Source of the DNA: Ephydatia muelleri | Taxonomy: Eukaryota > Porifera > Demospongiae > Spongillida > Spongillidae | Direction of reading: 5' to 3' | DNA: 64,000 nt | NCBI GenBank assembly: GCA_013339895.1 | Contig: JABACO010000001.1 | Location: 22,588,996 to 22,652,995, forward strand | In this document: positions 10,905 through 22,910 of the stretch, piece by piece | Layout: each line of letters begins with the position of its first letter | Numbering within the stretch: the stretch's first letter is position 1 | The notes under the pieces: model-generated | What the model saw: only the letters and a program-made list of their open reading frames with translations | Told to the model about the DNA's origin: nothing | Database searches by the model: none | Translations under genes and position numbers: made by a program

Positions 10905-11470
10905 CTAGCCTAGAGCCTCAGATAGTCTCTGCTGTTACAATGGCAAAACGTTCCTGCCATTGGATGAGCTTGGTAGCCTCTGATTTGGGTGCCAGCTTCC
11001 AGGAAAACATGACCCTTGGAAATAGCCATCATAGCCCAGTGTACCAGATGCATCTGTGAATAGAGATAGGTCCTTTGAGGCAGGGTAGATGAACACCATG
11101 ATGCAAATTCCATGAGGGTAGTTGTGCCACCATTGGAGGTCTTCACGGGCTTCTGTACTCAGGTAGATGTGATGGTGGAGTTTCTTGACCGGTGCTGACA
11201 GTTGGAACAGCCGCCGGCAGAAGAGGCACCCTGCTGATACTACTCAAGCAGCAAATGCTAACTTCCCTATCACAGAGAGTAGCTCTCTCTTTGGGGCTGT
11301 GTGATGTCCCAGCTAGTTGGTGACTGTCGGTGAGATCTGTCTGAGCTTGTCTGCTGGTAATGCTTAGGAGCTTCAGGACCTGTAATGTCTTCGCTAATGA
11401 CATCGATGGCAGAAATGGGATCGCAATTAGGAGCTGTCACTAGGGCTGTGTGAGTGGCACTTCCTCTTAA
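10905..11470 (-). pseudogene. DIRS/Ngaro-like RT-RNase H fragment
   Basis: Across minus-strand frames there is an RT-thumb/RNase H join: a HHHIYLSTEAREDLQWW stretch, then SLFTDASGTLGYDGYFQGS followed by W-P-N and a lysine-poor tail. The FTDAS motif holds the first catalytic Asp of RNase H. The combination resembles tyrosine-recombinase (DIRS/Ngaro) polyproteins more than Ty3 or LINE ones. Stops and frame changes break it, and no recombinase is visible. The right edge carries GACACCGG-type sequence also seen at 25727-25737. Confidence 0.5.
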
Positions 11471-11865
11471 GCCGGTGTCGTAGTAATAGTGTCCCATCTA
11501 AAAGTGTCCCACTGGACACTATATCCTGGGATAAAGTGTCCCCCCAGACACTTTTTCATAAGCAAATGTGTCCCCATCTATTTTCTAGTGTCTCCCCTGG
11601 ACAGTGTTCTCCCTAGCCTTATGAGAAGGCAAGGTGCTAATTATGGGGATGGGCACGTGCATACAAATGTTTACATGTTATATTAGTGGGGCAGGTAGCA
11701 GGTGCAAATGTGTAATAGCAGTTTATGTACTACATAATTCTTATGATTGGAAATGTTTAAATTGCATTTGTAATGCAATTTTTGTACTATGCACATTTGT
11801 TATGACATGTACTTGTTGAGTGATTATAAAGATCATCACATTACACAACATACAGTGTAAGTTTA

Positions 11866-14010
11866 ACATCCATCACTAATAAGCCTCCTTGATTTCAAAG
11901 CTAACCATTTCTTTGCAACCTCACTAAATGGAAAATTGTCTCTTTCATTCCCATTCATTACAATATGAAAAACTCGATTTAGATTTCTCACAGTCATACG
12001 ATTACGCTGTATGGATAGTGTTGTGTTTACTCTGGAAAAAACTCTTTCACACTCTGCTGAGCTGATGTTCAGTGTACATGCAGTAGCAATCAATTTTTTC
12101 AAATTTGGATATGTCACCAAGGTTAGGTTTCCATGAACACAGTTTAAAAAACAAATGTTGTAAGCTGCATGTTTCTTTGCCCTGTTTAAAATGTTGTGCC
12201 CATTCAAGAAGAGTATCATCCACATTTTAGTTTTCACACAGCAATGCTAAATCCTCTTGTCCATACATTATTGCATTGCAAGGCATGTTGCTCAAATCAA
12301 AAATGCCTAATGATGACACAATAACTACATTTGCTAATCATTCCTGCAAATTACCTTTAAGAGTATCTAGGAAATGAGAAATAGCATTATCATAGCGCAT
12401 TATCTCCTCACATGTGAAGCTAATATTGACTGCATTACGCAAATCAGGTAATCTGGGAGAGTTAGGCCCTTTTGTTGTTTTTAATTTGTCCAAGGCCGAT
12501 AATGTATTTTGCAGTGTTGGTTCAATGATTGTGAGATCAATATCTCTCCTTTGAAATATGAGTGAAAGCCTTGATAACACAGGCAAACAGTCATGCAAAA
12601 ATAATAAAATGCATGCATTGCTGTATTTCCTTAGTCCTTTTAGAATACCGTCAGATGTGGGGCCTGACATAGTATTTACGTTTGAATTTGAACTTGCACA
12701 TATCTCATCTAGATGAATGACTAAAGCTTCATATGACTTTACAATAGATTTTACTGCTAAATCATGGGAGAGCCATCTAGTAAATGCAGATAGTATTATT
12801 TTAAATGTTTTTTCCATGACCAATTTTTGAATTTCTGCAAATGCATGACTCCTCACACCTGAATATCTGAAATACTTGTATATCGCTTTTATCAATTCAT
12901 CCACATTCTGAAAAAGCTTGATATCCTGAAATGTTTCCATAGCTTCCAGGGCAAGTCGATGGTTTAGGCAATGAATATTGATCATTCCAGGGTTCATAAT
13001 ATGCTTGAGTTAAAACCCAACACCACTCTTCTTACCTACCATAACTGCAGCACCATCTTTTGTTAATGATGTAATTTTATCAAATGGAACGGCAGCATCA
13101 GTAAAGTATTGTGTCGTAGTGGCAACAATTGTATCTGCAGTACCATCAGGTATTTCAGCTATATTTAAACATTTTGTTTCTGTTATCCCATCACACTGAA
13201 TTTTTACACATGTTGCAAGTTCCTTCCTCACTGATATATCTGTGCTTTCATCTAACATTAGCCCTGCACTTACAGAAGCCCTGAATTTCTTTAGAACATC
13301 CTCCTCCACAACATCAGCCATACATTCCACAAACTCTTGTACTGTTCTCTGACTAGTGCATTTGGCATTTTCACCCTTGTAAAGATAGGAAAGGTTTGTA
13401 GCTCCCAGATCAACACATAGCTGCACTAGGTCAGCAAAATCTGTTGTATAGGACATATTGTGCGTAATTACGAAATGAAACATCTTTAATGCATCTTCTT
13501 GAAATTCTTTTTTATTGCAATTTTCAATCTGTCCTGGAACCGACTGATTATCCTCAAGTGTTTCTAAGCGAATAGCCTCTAAATGCATGCAAGTCCTTGC
13601 ATGCAGCTTTATGGCATCCAAACGTACTGTTGTGCAAGGCTTGGCACTCCAGATGTTACTTCCCCTTTGCCCACGAAGATTATGTTTTTTTTGCATATTG
13701 CACATAATAAGCCTGTGGATTCCCCATCACAACTTTGTTGCAAGTCTTGCAAAAGCCAAGGGTACGTTTGCAGCCATTCTGCCTGGAACCCAGTTTTATG
13801 TTTTGCGTTTTGTTTGATCCTGGTACTTGCACTAGGCGCCTTCACTCTAACTTCTTCAGTGTGCTGTCCTTGTTCATCTGATTCCATACTGTGCGTAGGC
13901 TCTTCTACTTCACGTGCAGATTCATCAATCATCAGAATAGGCTCATCACTACATGCTGCTGATGCAGCAGCAGTGTGTTCTTCTGTATGGGTGTCGTCAT
14001 TTTGTCCCAC
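11866..14010 (-). pseudogene. hAT transposase (ZNF862/C17orf113-like), broken
   Basis: N-terminal zinc-binding region (WLQTYPWL ... CAICKK, about 13810-13680) resembles the BED/TTF-like finger of this branch. Next comes the RNase H-like core with LMLDESTDISVRKELATC (about 13270-13200), then LTKDGAAVMVGKKSG (first part of the core) and INIHCLNHRLALEAMETF (about 12990-12930). The C-terminal hAT dimerisation region has SSAECERVFSRVNTTLSIQR (about 12075-11990). Frames break near 13680 (T run), 13005 and 12335, so it is inactive. Roughly 650 residues if continuous, the usual size. It mobilised the surrounding element. Confidence 0.88.
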
Positions 14011-14354
14011 ATCACCTACCTCATGTCTCTGTTCTATAGTTCAGTTGCGCCAACTTCATTTGATGAAGCACTAGAAGTGTGTCGTGACTTTAAACAAAAT
14101 GGCGCCTAGAGTTTCAAATAAAAACACACTTACGTGAAGTTGAGTTTTTGTTGCTTGGCATTGAAAAGAACATGCTCTTGTATGTTGCGTAGTCGCCTCG
14201 ATCGTTTCGGCATTTTGTGAAGCACGTGCAATAGCTTATTCGCAGGTCCTTTCCGCGTAATTAGCATCGTAGGTAGATGTATTTGGCTTCAGGCTTGGGA
14301 GCTTAAATAAACATATTAATACAAAGCCTTTAATGGAATTACACGCTCACAAAA

Positions 14355-14460
14355 AGGCAAGGCAAGGCGCTGAGAAAAAGGGCAAGGCGCTGAGAAAAAG
14401 GGCAAGAAGCTGAGAAAAAGGACAAGGCGCTGAGAAAAAGAGCGCAAGGCGCTGCGCCTT
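14355..14460. repeat. Subterminal tandem repeat of the hAT element
   Basis: Four to five copies of a 19-20 bp unit, GGCAAGGCGCTGAGAAAAAG, followed by a hairpin GCGCAAGGCGCTGCGCCTTGC just inside the right TIR. Shorter GGCAAGGTGC sequence occurs near the left TIR at 11630. Such repeats are candidate transposase-binding sites. Confidence 0.75.
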
Positions 14461-14854
14461 GCAAAAACAGGCTAGGGAGAACACTACCTGGACATTCAAT
14501 CCTACGTTAAGTGTTGCCCTCTCCCCTTCGATCCCCATACGGGACATGCACTGTATCGATCCCTGGACAAAGTGTCTCCCCAAACACGATATCGTATTTT
14601 TATATTGCGGCCTCCACCTCCAACCAGCCATACCCACAAAATAATCCTTTATTATAACAGCCCCTAGCAGTCACAATGTCACCACGCTCGTGCATTTAGC
14701 TGTATTTCATACAATCGCATGTGCTCCAAATCAAGTGAAGCTAGTGCAGGAAGTAAATGAATGATGCGTACAATAATAATGTTTATGAATCAAAGGATTT
14801 CTTGCATGAAGAACAATACCATGCAATTTGTATTGGACATCACTGCAGTAGTGG

Positions 14855-14973
14855 GAATACGACGTTCAGAACTTAGCAAAGAAGTGTACTATACATATAA
14901 AATATACACCTTAAATACTCAATAAAAGGAATGTTCTAGATCTTTAGTACAAGATGCACGTGATACTGTCACA
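14855..14973 (-). repeat. Element B copy 2: 3' LTR with polypurine tract
   Basis: Shares GACGTTCAGAACTTAGCAAA and TGATACTGTCACA with the LTRs at 3584 and 17906. On the minus strand it is preceded by a purine tract GGAGGAGGGAGCAA (14974-14987), the plus-strand primer. Its outer end (GGGAATACGACG) differs from TGTGACGACG in the partner, so it has decayed. Confidence 0.75.
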
Positions 14974-16515
14974 TTGCTCCCTCCTCCATAAGGGACACGC
15001 ACACGTGTCGATTTAAAAGTAGACACAGGTTCCCAATCTTTCAGGAGGCCGTCTCTGACGGGTTGATCGACGTATATTGTCTGAGGGTGGGGCAATATCT
15101 TGGGCTTGCTCATCTGCCTCTGCAATAGGTTCCATTGCTTCTCCATCATCTCTAGGGTTGTTAGCCATGATGGGTTCTTCTCCATCCACATCTGCTGATA
15201 GGGGAGTGGTCTCTTGGGGATCTTGTAATGGTAGTGTACCATTATATCCAAATCACCTTCTTCTACTTCCCCTTCTTTTGGTTTAACATCACTCTGAGAA
15301 CCACCAGTTCCACATTCCTGCAACACTCTCTCTACATACGGCTTTAGCCTATCAAAATGCACTGTATGCTGCTTGTGGGGGACTGCATCTTGTTTTATTC
15401 TGTACACACAATTATCCCAAACATCCACAACTGTATAAGGTCCCTTCCAAAATCTATGCAACTTTTTGGACTGCCCCCTAGGAACTACTGGATTATTCAG
15501 CCACACCTTTCTCCCTCTGGTAAATGGTTTACCAGCCACCTTCACATCATAGATCTGCTTGTGTCTTCTCTGTTCAGAAGATAAGTGGCTTCTCACCCGT
15601 TCGTAGGCTTCACTCATCCATTTCCTCAGGTCCTTAACAAACAATGACACATTGACTGGCTGTTCAGTACATGCAGGCAGACCATACATAACATCGATAG
15701 GTAACTGTACCTCCCTGCCAAACATTAATGAAAATGGTTTGTTGCTTAGTGGCTTCATGGAAACTGGTTCAATATACCAGCATAAGACATGGTATCCTGA
15801 GGTCCCAGTTAGTCTCATCATCCACTGCAGCCATTCTCAGCATCGAAAGTAGTGTCCTGTTGAACCACTCGATCAAACCATCTGATTGAGGGTGATATGG
15901 AGTGGTCCTGGTTTTCACAATCCCCATCAGCCTACTGATTTCCTTTATTAGTGATGATTCAAAGCTCCTGCCCTGGTCAGTATGGAGGTGAGTTTGTGCT
16001 CCAAACCAAGAGATGAATTCATTAACCAATACACGAGCAATTGTGGCAGTCTCCATATCAGGTATAAGAAATGCTTCTGTCCACTTTGTGAAATAATCAA
16101 CAACTAACACATACTTGTTTTGGCATGGGGTTATCGGTAAGGGTCCCAATATGTCCATAGCAACACGATCAATACGTGCTGTTGCTGTGTGGATTTGTAG
16201 TGGAGCATGTTGCTGCTTAGGAGGTGCTTTAGTGCACCCACAAAGATTGCAGGATTCACACCATTTTTCCACGTCATGACGTTGTCCAACCCAATAAAAC
16301 CAGGCCCGAACCTTTTCCAAGACCTTGCCAACTCCTAGGTGCCCCCCGGAGAGAGAATCATGAAGCTCAGAGAGAACACTTGGCACTGTACTGGGAGGTA
16401 TAACAAGCTGTAGGCATTTATTTACTCCACCACCCCCTGCATCCTCCCACCGCCTATACAGAACTCCCCTTTTCACCTCTAAATATTTCTTTTGAGCACA
16501 TAAACTTTTTAGCAC
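14919..16515 (-). pseudogene. Element B copy 2: integrase
   Basis: Frame 16515-15769 has the HHCC finger (HDSLSGGHLG ... WCESCNLC) and the integrase core: MDILGPLP (first Asp), HTDQGRSFES (second Asp) and YHPQSDGLIEWFNRTL (Glu; W replaces the usual R after E). Frame 15821-14919 carries the linker (FSLMFGREVQLPID), a GPY/F-type domain (RFWKGPYTVVDVW) and a VHFDRLKPY tail. A frameshift near 15800 splits it. The last frame runs into the 3' LTR. In an intact element it inserts cDNA into host DNA. Confidence 0.88.
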
Positions 16516-16545
16516 ATGGCTGGCACTTGGTGGACACTGGTTGGG

Positions 16546-16900
16546 TCATGCATTAAGATGCTCTACCCAATCTATGACTTTTTTTATATTTTCATCACTG
16601 TCTTGCAACTCACGAATCTGAGATTCAGTCCAACATGGTAACCAGTTGCTGTTTGGTACAGATGTTGTACTGCTGACATTAACATCCACCAGCTGGCCAG
16701 GTAACCGATGCTGAACTTTGAGGTCATACTCTGCAAGAGATTCTAGCCACCATGCCACCTGCCCTTCAGGTTCTTTGAATGAGTAGAGCCACTGCAGCGC
16801 ACTGTGGTCTGTTCACACTGTGAAGGGTCTTCCAAGAAGATATGGACGGAATTGACCCACAGCCCACACCAATGCCAGCATTTCTTTTTGGGTGAAAGGA
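16546..16900 (-). pseudogene. Element B copy 2: RNase H fragment
   Basis: Minus-strand reading shows TQKEMLALVWAVGQF, then a TDHSALQWLYSFK-type stretch near 16790-16800 and RLPGQLVDVN about 16700. These are gypsy RNase H and the connection to integrase. The frame is broken near 16765. The RT expected upstream is missing: the sequence turns back on itself at the palindrome 16857-16957. Confidence 0.78.
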
Positions 16901-16957
16901 AATACTGTGCCACCCAAAAAGAAATGCTGGCATTGGTGTGGGCTGTGGGTCAATTCC
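16855..16957. repeat. Palindromic deletion junction in element B copy 2
   Basis: Arms of about 43 bp (left beginning TTGACCCACAGCCCACACC, right ending GGGCTGTGGGTCAATT) are inverted copies around a 16 bp spacer. On one side is RNase H; right after the other arm comes protease sequence (CCTTCAATCTGGCCCGTC) that matches copy 1 at about 2429. All RT and most protease are therefore absent between them. Confidence 0.85.
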
Positions 16958-17340
16958 CACGCCCTTCAATCTGGCCCGTCATCCATGTAGCAGAGCTCGT
17001 TTCGATGCTACCCACCATAGCTTGCTGTCTTTCGGTCTTTACATGCGAGGTCGGCGGTAGACCTTACCACCGACCCGCTCCAGTTTAAAGAACGCTTACC
17101 TATTTCAGGACAATTCCGACCTTTTTCGTTGCAATGCCAGCAAACGATATCACGATTCCTGTGAGCGACTTTACTGGGCTGCTCAACTCTCCTGGGCTCC
17201 TCTACGGGTTATTTCTTTAGATTTGTTACTTCCTCCACTAGCCTTTCCACTTGCGTCATTAGGCGGTGAAGCCTATCTTCCAAACCAGCCAGCCTATGTG
17301 TAACTGCAGCTGCCAAAGGTTCCTCGGCATTCCTCCCCGT
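16958..17340 (-). pseudogene. Element B copy 2: remnant of nucleocapsid/protease
   Basis: Parallel to 2430-2810 of copy 1. The zinc knuckle has lost 9 nt and reads CWHCNEKGRNC, so the His of CCHC and two neighbours are gone. The protease is cut just before its catalytic motif by the palindromic junction. Confidence 0.78.
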
Positions 17341-17888
17341 TTGTCACCGTTTATGGGTCGCCTCCACAGCTTCCAGCCTACGCGCGGTAGCAACAGCATC
17401 ACTGACGCTCTTGGGCATGTCTTTCATTAACTGGACTTGGACCGACGGGGATAAAATCCCTTGGATAAACTGGTTACGAGTTTACGTTTCGCGCTGTTCG
17501 TTACACGACATTGGAAATGCTCTCCCTGCCAGCACGCGCAATTCACCGGCATGCTCCACTAAGGACTCACCGCGCTGTTGCACACGCGTTTGAAATTTCG
17601 CCTGCATTGCCATTTCCGTGCCTTCATGACCGTAGCGACTTTGCAGACAGTCTCGCACAGCTTTGTAGTCTACGACTCAGACAAATCATTATGCACTACT
17701 AACCTCAACAGTTCGTCATCCACCAATGGTAGGAGTTCTTTTACCTTCTCCTTGTCAGGTATTTTCGCCTCCTGGACGTACTGGTACGATCGAAGCTCGT
17801 GACCCATAGGTTCCAGTCTCCCTTTTCAGAAAACTTTGTCGGAGGCTGAATGCTAATTCGGACCATTATTGCTGCCTCCATAGAAGTC
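17341..17888 (-). pseudogene. Element B copy 2: Gag remnant
   Basis: Nearly collinear with 2810-3568 of copy 1 but without the C/G-rich insertion. Several small indels break the frame (for example CTGGTACGATCGAAG at about 17780). It serves as the uninterrupted reference for the copy 1 insertion. Confidence 0.75.
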
Positions 17889-17972
17889 TCCACTTCTGAC
17901 ACCAATGTGACGACGTTCAGAACTTAGCAAAGAAGTGTATAATACATACAAAATATACACCTTAAACACTTA
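17889..17972 (-). repeat. Element B copy 2: PBS and truncated 5' LTR
   Basis: PBS CCACTTCTGACACCA (17890-17904), then LTR from TGTGACGACGTTCAG at 17906. LTR similarity stops at about 17971, where the AATAAAAGGAATG part should follow; unrelated sequence takes over. The 5' LTR is therefore cut and the copy cannot be transcribed from it normally. Confidence 0.7.
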
Positions 17973-19841
17973 ATAGCATTGTTGATCAATACCTGCAGCA
18001 GTGTCAAGGTATTGATGACTAAAAACATTGGTAGTTGCACAATATTAATGTATCCAATTCCCTACATCATATGCATTTTGCAAAGCCTGATTGAACATAG
18101 ACATCACAGAATTAAGATCTTCTCCAAACACTGTTGTAGAGTGACTATTGGAGGTATCCACTGAGGCCATTTCTTCACCACTTATACGAAGGAATCCCAC
18201 ATTTCCCACTGCTTAAACAATCTGGTACAATTGACATTTTGGTTTCATTAGAATTTGATCCAGGTAAACACACACTATCCAGTATACCAGCATCTTCAAT
18301 TGAGCTCTCTATTCTCATGGGTCTTTTGAAGGCCGTGCGTGAGTAATCAGATCTTGATTGGAAACATTGGGTAATTCAAGGTTACCAGTGCTGGATGGAG
18401 AACATGTTTGAAAAACAGAATTGTCGGAAAAATGAAGGGACTTTTTTTTTGTTTACAGAATAAAAGAGTTTAAGCCTGCAACTGTTGACAGCCTTTTTGA
18501 CCACTTTTCAGGTTGAATATCTTGTACACTCCCTTTCCAAGTGATCCTATTATTTTATATGGACCATTTCACCGTTTCGTAAGCTTACCTCCTTTTCTAC
18601 CATCCTGGTGAGAGTTTCTCAGTAAAAATAATATTCGTACTGAAATAGGCTGAAAAAAAAAAGAAATAAATGTATGAAATGTGCAAAATATTTTTAAATT
18701 GCTTGACTTAATGCATAACAATACTGAATGTGTTAAGCTTTTTACATTAATAAAAAGTATAAACTGTATATGTTGTACACAGCTTTGACCCACACACATA
18801 CAACAAACACACAACTATACATAAGTATGTATGATATTATACATATACATTAACCAATAACTTTGCCTTTGCAATGCTTCTTGTCATCATCACTCTTGTA
18901 ACGACACTGGGACTTTGATATATTGCTCATGACAATGCTAAATATATTTTTCTGCACATCATACATGCTCTTAATCAGTGCTTCTGTCTGGCCTTCTTCA
19001 CACGCTTCATCAGAGTCATGTGGACATATTTCATTTCAATGAGTAGTATTGCTTTCCTAATAAATTATAAAAGCAAGTGTTACATTGATTGCACATCAAA
19101 GCATGCTCATTTATTGATTGCACTTGCATACATGCTAATTTTTTCACACACCTGCAAAACATCATTTGAAATGAAGTAATTCCTGTGGATTTGTGCACCC
19201 CTTGATCACTGATGATGCAGCGAGGAGTGCCATATAAATGAAAATTGATGAACCTTCTCGAAAAACAGATTAACCCTTGACCAATGCTAATTAATATTCA
19301 TGACGCATGACGTTACGCAGAGGGTTTTAAACATGCGGTCCATGGAATTTTGATACCAAAACAAGCGAAAAGTGCGCATCACCATTGAACAAAAAGTTGT
19401 CGCGAGCACAATTTAGGGATATGTTTATAACAAAAAGTGTTAAATTTTCCGCGTTCATAGGCATTATACTTCAGATGCCCAATCTCGTCAAAGTTAACGG
19501 GTTGAGCCGGTTACACAAAAGTGTACACTTTTTCCTGTTGGCGCATGAGCCAAACTAATGTGATAAAGTACTAACTACTATATCCTACTAACAAATGTGT
19601 ACCATTTTGCATTACCTTTGAACGCTTCTTTTGTTCTCATAAAACCTCTTTTATTGGGAAGTTCCGTTCCCAGACCCAGCATTCAAAAATTGATAAATCA
19701 AACCTATATCATGCAGATGCATTTGTACGTGTTCAACGTGTGATTAGTGCATATGCCTTTCTATGCATTAAACCAACTCATGTTTTTTGCCTGATTTTTT
19801 CAACTTGTGTTCCTGAAGATGTGTTTATAATTCAGGTACCT

Positions 19842-22668
19842 TCAGAAGGTTGAGATTGACAGATATCCCCATTGAATCTCTCCAAAGGATCGACAAACCT
19901 TCTGGCATTTGATTCCATCTTCACTGCTCTTCTTTCTACATTTAAGGGAACTCTTACTTTGCCCAATGTGTTGGCACACAAGTCTCACCTGACCAATAAC
20001 ATGGATCTCTGATAGTCGTAATTGTCCCTCCTCGTACTGTACAACTAAATGAGACTGAACAGCTTCAGCTAAAACTTTTAGGCGACTCATTACTTTCTTT
20101 CCATTCACAATTTTACTCTCACCTTCTTGCTAACATTTAGCAATGAACTCTTCAACTCTCGTGGTTAGCTGTAGATGCATGTTTTTATGACAGTGAGCCC
20201 AACCTGGAAAAATATTGCATAGGTTGAAAGACCATTAGTTGTTGAAATAACAGCTGTAGCCTGTCCTCGTACTGAAAAGTCTCTTGTACCCAGAATTGTG
20301 TTGGCATTACACATTGCCAAACTGTATGCATCTTTTTGTACTTGAGGGCCGCTGAATTTACGCTTGTTTAATGTAACAACATTCTTGTAGTGATGTTTAC
20401 ACTGCGGGTAAATTTCAACTATTTCTTCAAGGGCTCTATTCATCTTGTGTTCTTCCTCAATCTTCTTCTGTTCATGTTTGCTTAAATCTACAGAACTGCA
20501 TTTATACTTGCTACAGGCCCTTTCTATTACCTTTTTAGACCCCAGGTTGTGCAGCATCACTGTAGACCCACTGAAATGTTTGCAACTGATGGAAAAAGGG
20601 TCTTCATTATTGGTAGAGAGGGGAGCAGCGACCATTTTTCTACACACTGAGGTGTCCCAGGTACCTGAAAAACATGACTTTTTGCTTTTCACTGTTGTAC
20701 TGAATTGAATAATAGTTCATGATTCCCTGAATAGGTGCAACATTAGTCGACCTGAACGGAGCATCGTGTTTAGGTTTGACTAGTAGTACTATAGTGTTTT
20801 CACACTTTATGTACTAAGAGCAACCACTAACTGTTTAGCTGCTGAAATCTTCCTTCCACCATCGCCTTCCGGAATGTAGGCATCCTACCTTGCTTGTTGG
20901 TGGGCAAAGTGTATGTCACATACATCCTTTCCTGCTGCTGCTTTATTGTGGTGAAATGCAAGCAGCTCCATTTCTTTGATGAAACACCTTGATGCACAAA
21001 CATCTTCATGTCTTTGCCAGAGAAGTTTTTGGCATTGTCCTCTGCAGGATGAGTTTCTTTAAGTGAGGGAAACGCTAATGTAAGGCATGAAGCCCAGCTT
21101 CCAAACAAGACAAGGCAACAAATGAATCGCTCTTCTTATCATCTTGGACAATACAGTCCATAAAGTGAAGCATAGTATCACTCTCAAGATCATTCACTGC
21201 ATCTTCTTTTGAACACTCATTGTCAGTAACTGCACTCAAATTCACACAACTGTAACTGACTTCATTTGTGCTCTCAAACTTTTGCTCTTTTCCTTCCATC
21301 TGCACATCCATTACGCCTTCTGTGTCATCAGCCACTGAGCATGCCACCTCACAATTCCCCAAACTCTCCACATCATCCTCAAAATTCTCCACCTCATCAA
21401 CCAAACCTTCTATCTCATCCCCCAAACCTTCCACTTCATCCCCAAAATTATCCATCTTCTCCACCAAGCCCTCTACTACCTCACCCTCTAAATCATCCAC
21501 CTCGTCAATGTCTGAACTCTCCATCTCATCACCCTCCAAACTCCCCACCTCATCATCCTCCAAACTCTCCACCTCATCATCCACCAAACTCTCCACCTCA
21601 TCATCCACCAAACTCTCCACTTCATCATCCACCAAACTCTCCACCTCATCATCCACCAAACTCTCCACCTCATCATCCACCAAACTATCCACCTCACACC
21701 TCATCACCCTCCAAACTATCCACCTCACACCTCATCACCCTCCAACTATCCACCTCCCTCCCAAACTATCCACCTCATCACCCTCCAAACTATCCACCTC
21801 ACACCTCATCACCCTCCAAACTATCCACCTCACATTCCATCACCCTCCAAACTCTCCACCTCATCACCCTCCAAAATGTCTATCTCGTCACCTTCTGCAT
21901 CTTCCACCTCATTATCCCCCAAAGTGTCTTCCTGACAAATGTGAGCATCAGTTGTGTTCTTAACAAAAGCGCTATCACAAACCACTTTTTGCCATAGGAG
22001 GCATTACCACCTTCCTGGAATCCACGGCTCCAAAGCGTTTGTTTAAAATCAAACACAATATACACTGTGTCTGCACTCATGCTTGTCGCACCTTCTACTG
22101 CTGTTGACATCCTGGACCACATGGGCCATGTATCTATATGTATGCCTTTCACATTGATGAATAGTTAGATAATGATCAGCAAGTACATCTTGCTTGCTAT
22201 CATCTGAGAATCTCATCAAGGCTGATTGCCTTAGTTGACATAGAAAAGGAATGAGCACCTGCATGCTTCGCACTCAAGCAGGCCACATACATCTGTGGCT
22301 GAATCAGTACATGGGGCATGATGCTCAACAAGATCCAGAGTATATTCGGGTGAATGAGTTGTCATTGTCCTGCATTCAGTGTTGCTTATTTGCCCTGAAA
22401 TCAAGGTACACATATCCATCTGAGCTTTTACCAATGTAATCAGCTGTGAGTTGATATCGTGAAACAAATTAGGATCATCTGCTAAATTTGAAAACAGTTT
22501 GATATAATTGAAAAACGTTCCTCTTTTCATCTGATGGCATTGATGCTGTTGGCAACTATCCTTAGACTCATACTGAGGGATAACTCCTTCATGTACATGC
22601 AGTGAATATGTATAGGAGAGGAAAGAAAAGAATGTGGATCTCTGAAGAAGCAGTTGCGATCTCAGCAT
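19842..22668 (-). pseudogene. Unclassified transposase-like ORF with acidic repeat insert
   Basis: Lies inside the large intron of the integrase gene, same strand. The reading frame (several shifts) passes through a Cys pair CGLLECEACRC (about 22280), a MRFSDDSKQDVLADHYL region, a DTVYIVFDFKQTLW stretch (about 22070, possible first catalytic Asp), the acidic repeats (21360-21870), MDCIVQDDKKSDSFVALSCL (about 21150), AEDNAKNFSGKDMKMF (about 21030) and a second-frame DVCDIHFAHQQAR (about 20920). Downstream frames 20692-20165 and 20108-19842 may be its C-terminus. The pattern resembles a large cnidarian/sponge family of hypothetical proteins that I regard as transposon-derived; I cannot name the family. 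Confidence 0.5.
21360..21870 (-). repeat. 24-bp coding minisatellite (acidic repeats)
   Basis: The minus-strand translation is a tandem of eight-residue units close to DEVESLVD (also EGDEVESL). On the plus strand the unit is CTCATCATCCACCAAACTCTCCAC-like. The repeat keeps the reading frame for its whole length. Right of 21690 the unit becomes more variable (CACCTCACACCTCATCACC) and the frame is lost. Confidence 0.85.
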
Positions 22669-22827
22669 CTGGTCAGAATCTGAAGCAGGATCTTATCAAT
22701 AACGAGTTCAAAATTGTCAGTATGAAAGTTTACTTGTTGTTCATTTTCATTCTTCCTAGGACGTCCCATACGCTTTAAATATATGCAACAAGCGTTGCAT
22801 AGTCCAGAATTACACCTCTTGCATACT

Positions 22828-22869
22828 CATAGGCGTAGAGTAAGGGGGGGGGGGCTCAGGGGCCCAGGT

Positions 22870-22910
<41 letters not shown>

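Larger units (their letters stand above)
11596..14494 (-). mobile_element. hAT transposon with 8-bp TSD
   Basis: TIRs GTGTTCTCCCTAGCC (from 11604) and GGCTAGGGAGAACACTA (ending 14486) are inverted copies. They are flanked by the 8-bp duplication CCTGGACA (11596-11603 and 14487-14494). The left terminus seems to lack the outer TA found on the right. It encodes a decayed hAT transposase on the minus strand and has subterminal tandem repeats near its right end. 8-bp TSD and transposase type agree with hAT. Confidence 0.88.

Noticed and set aside
21266..21997. 243-codon plus-strand Pro/His/Ser-rich ORF
   Set aside because: It is antisense to the acidic repeats, which join to conserved sequence on the minus strand, so the plus-strand frame is a shadow.
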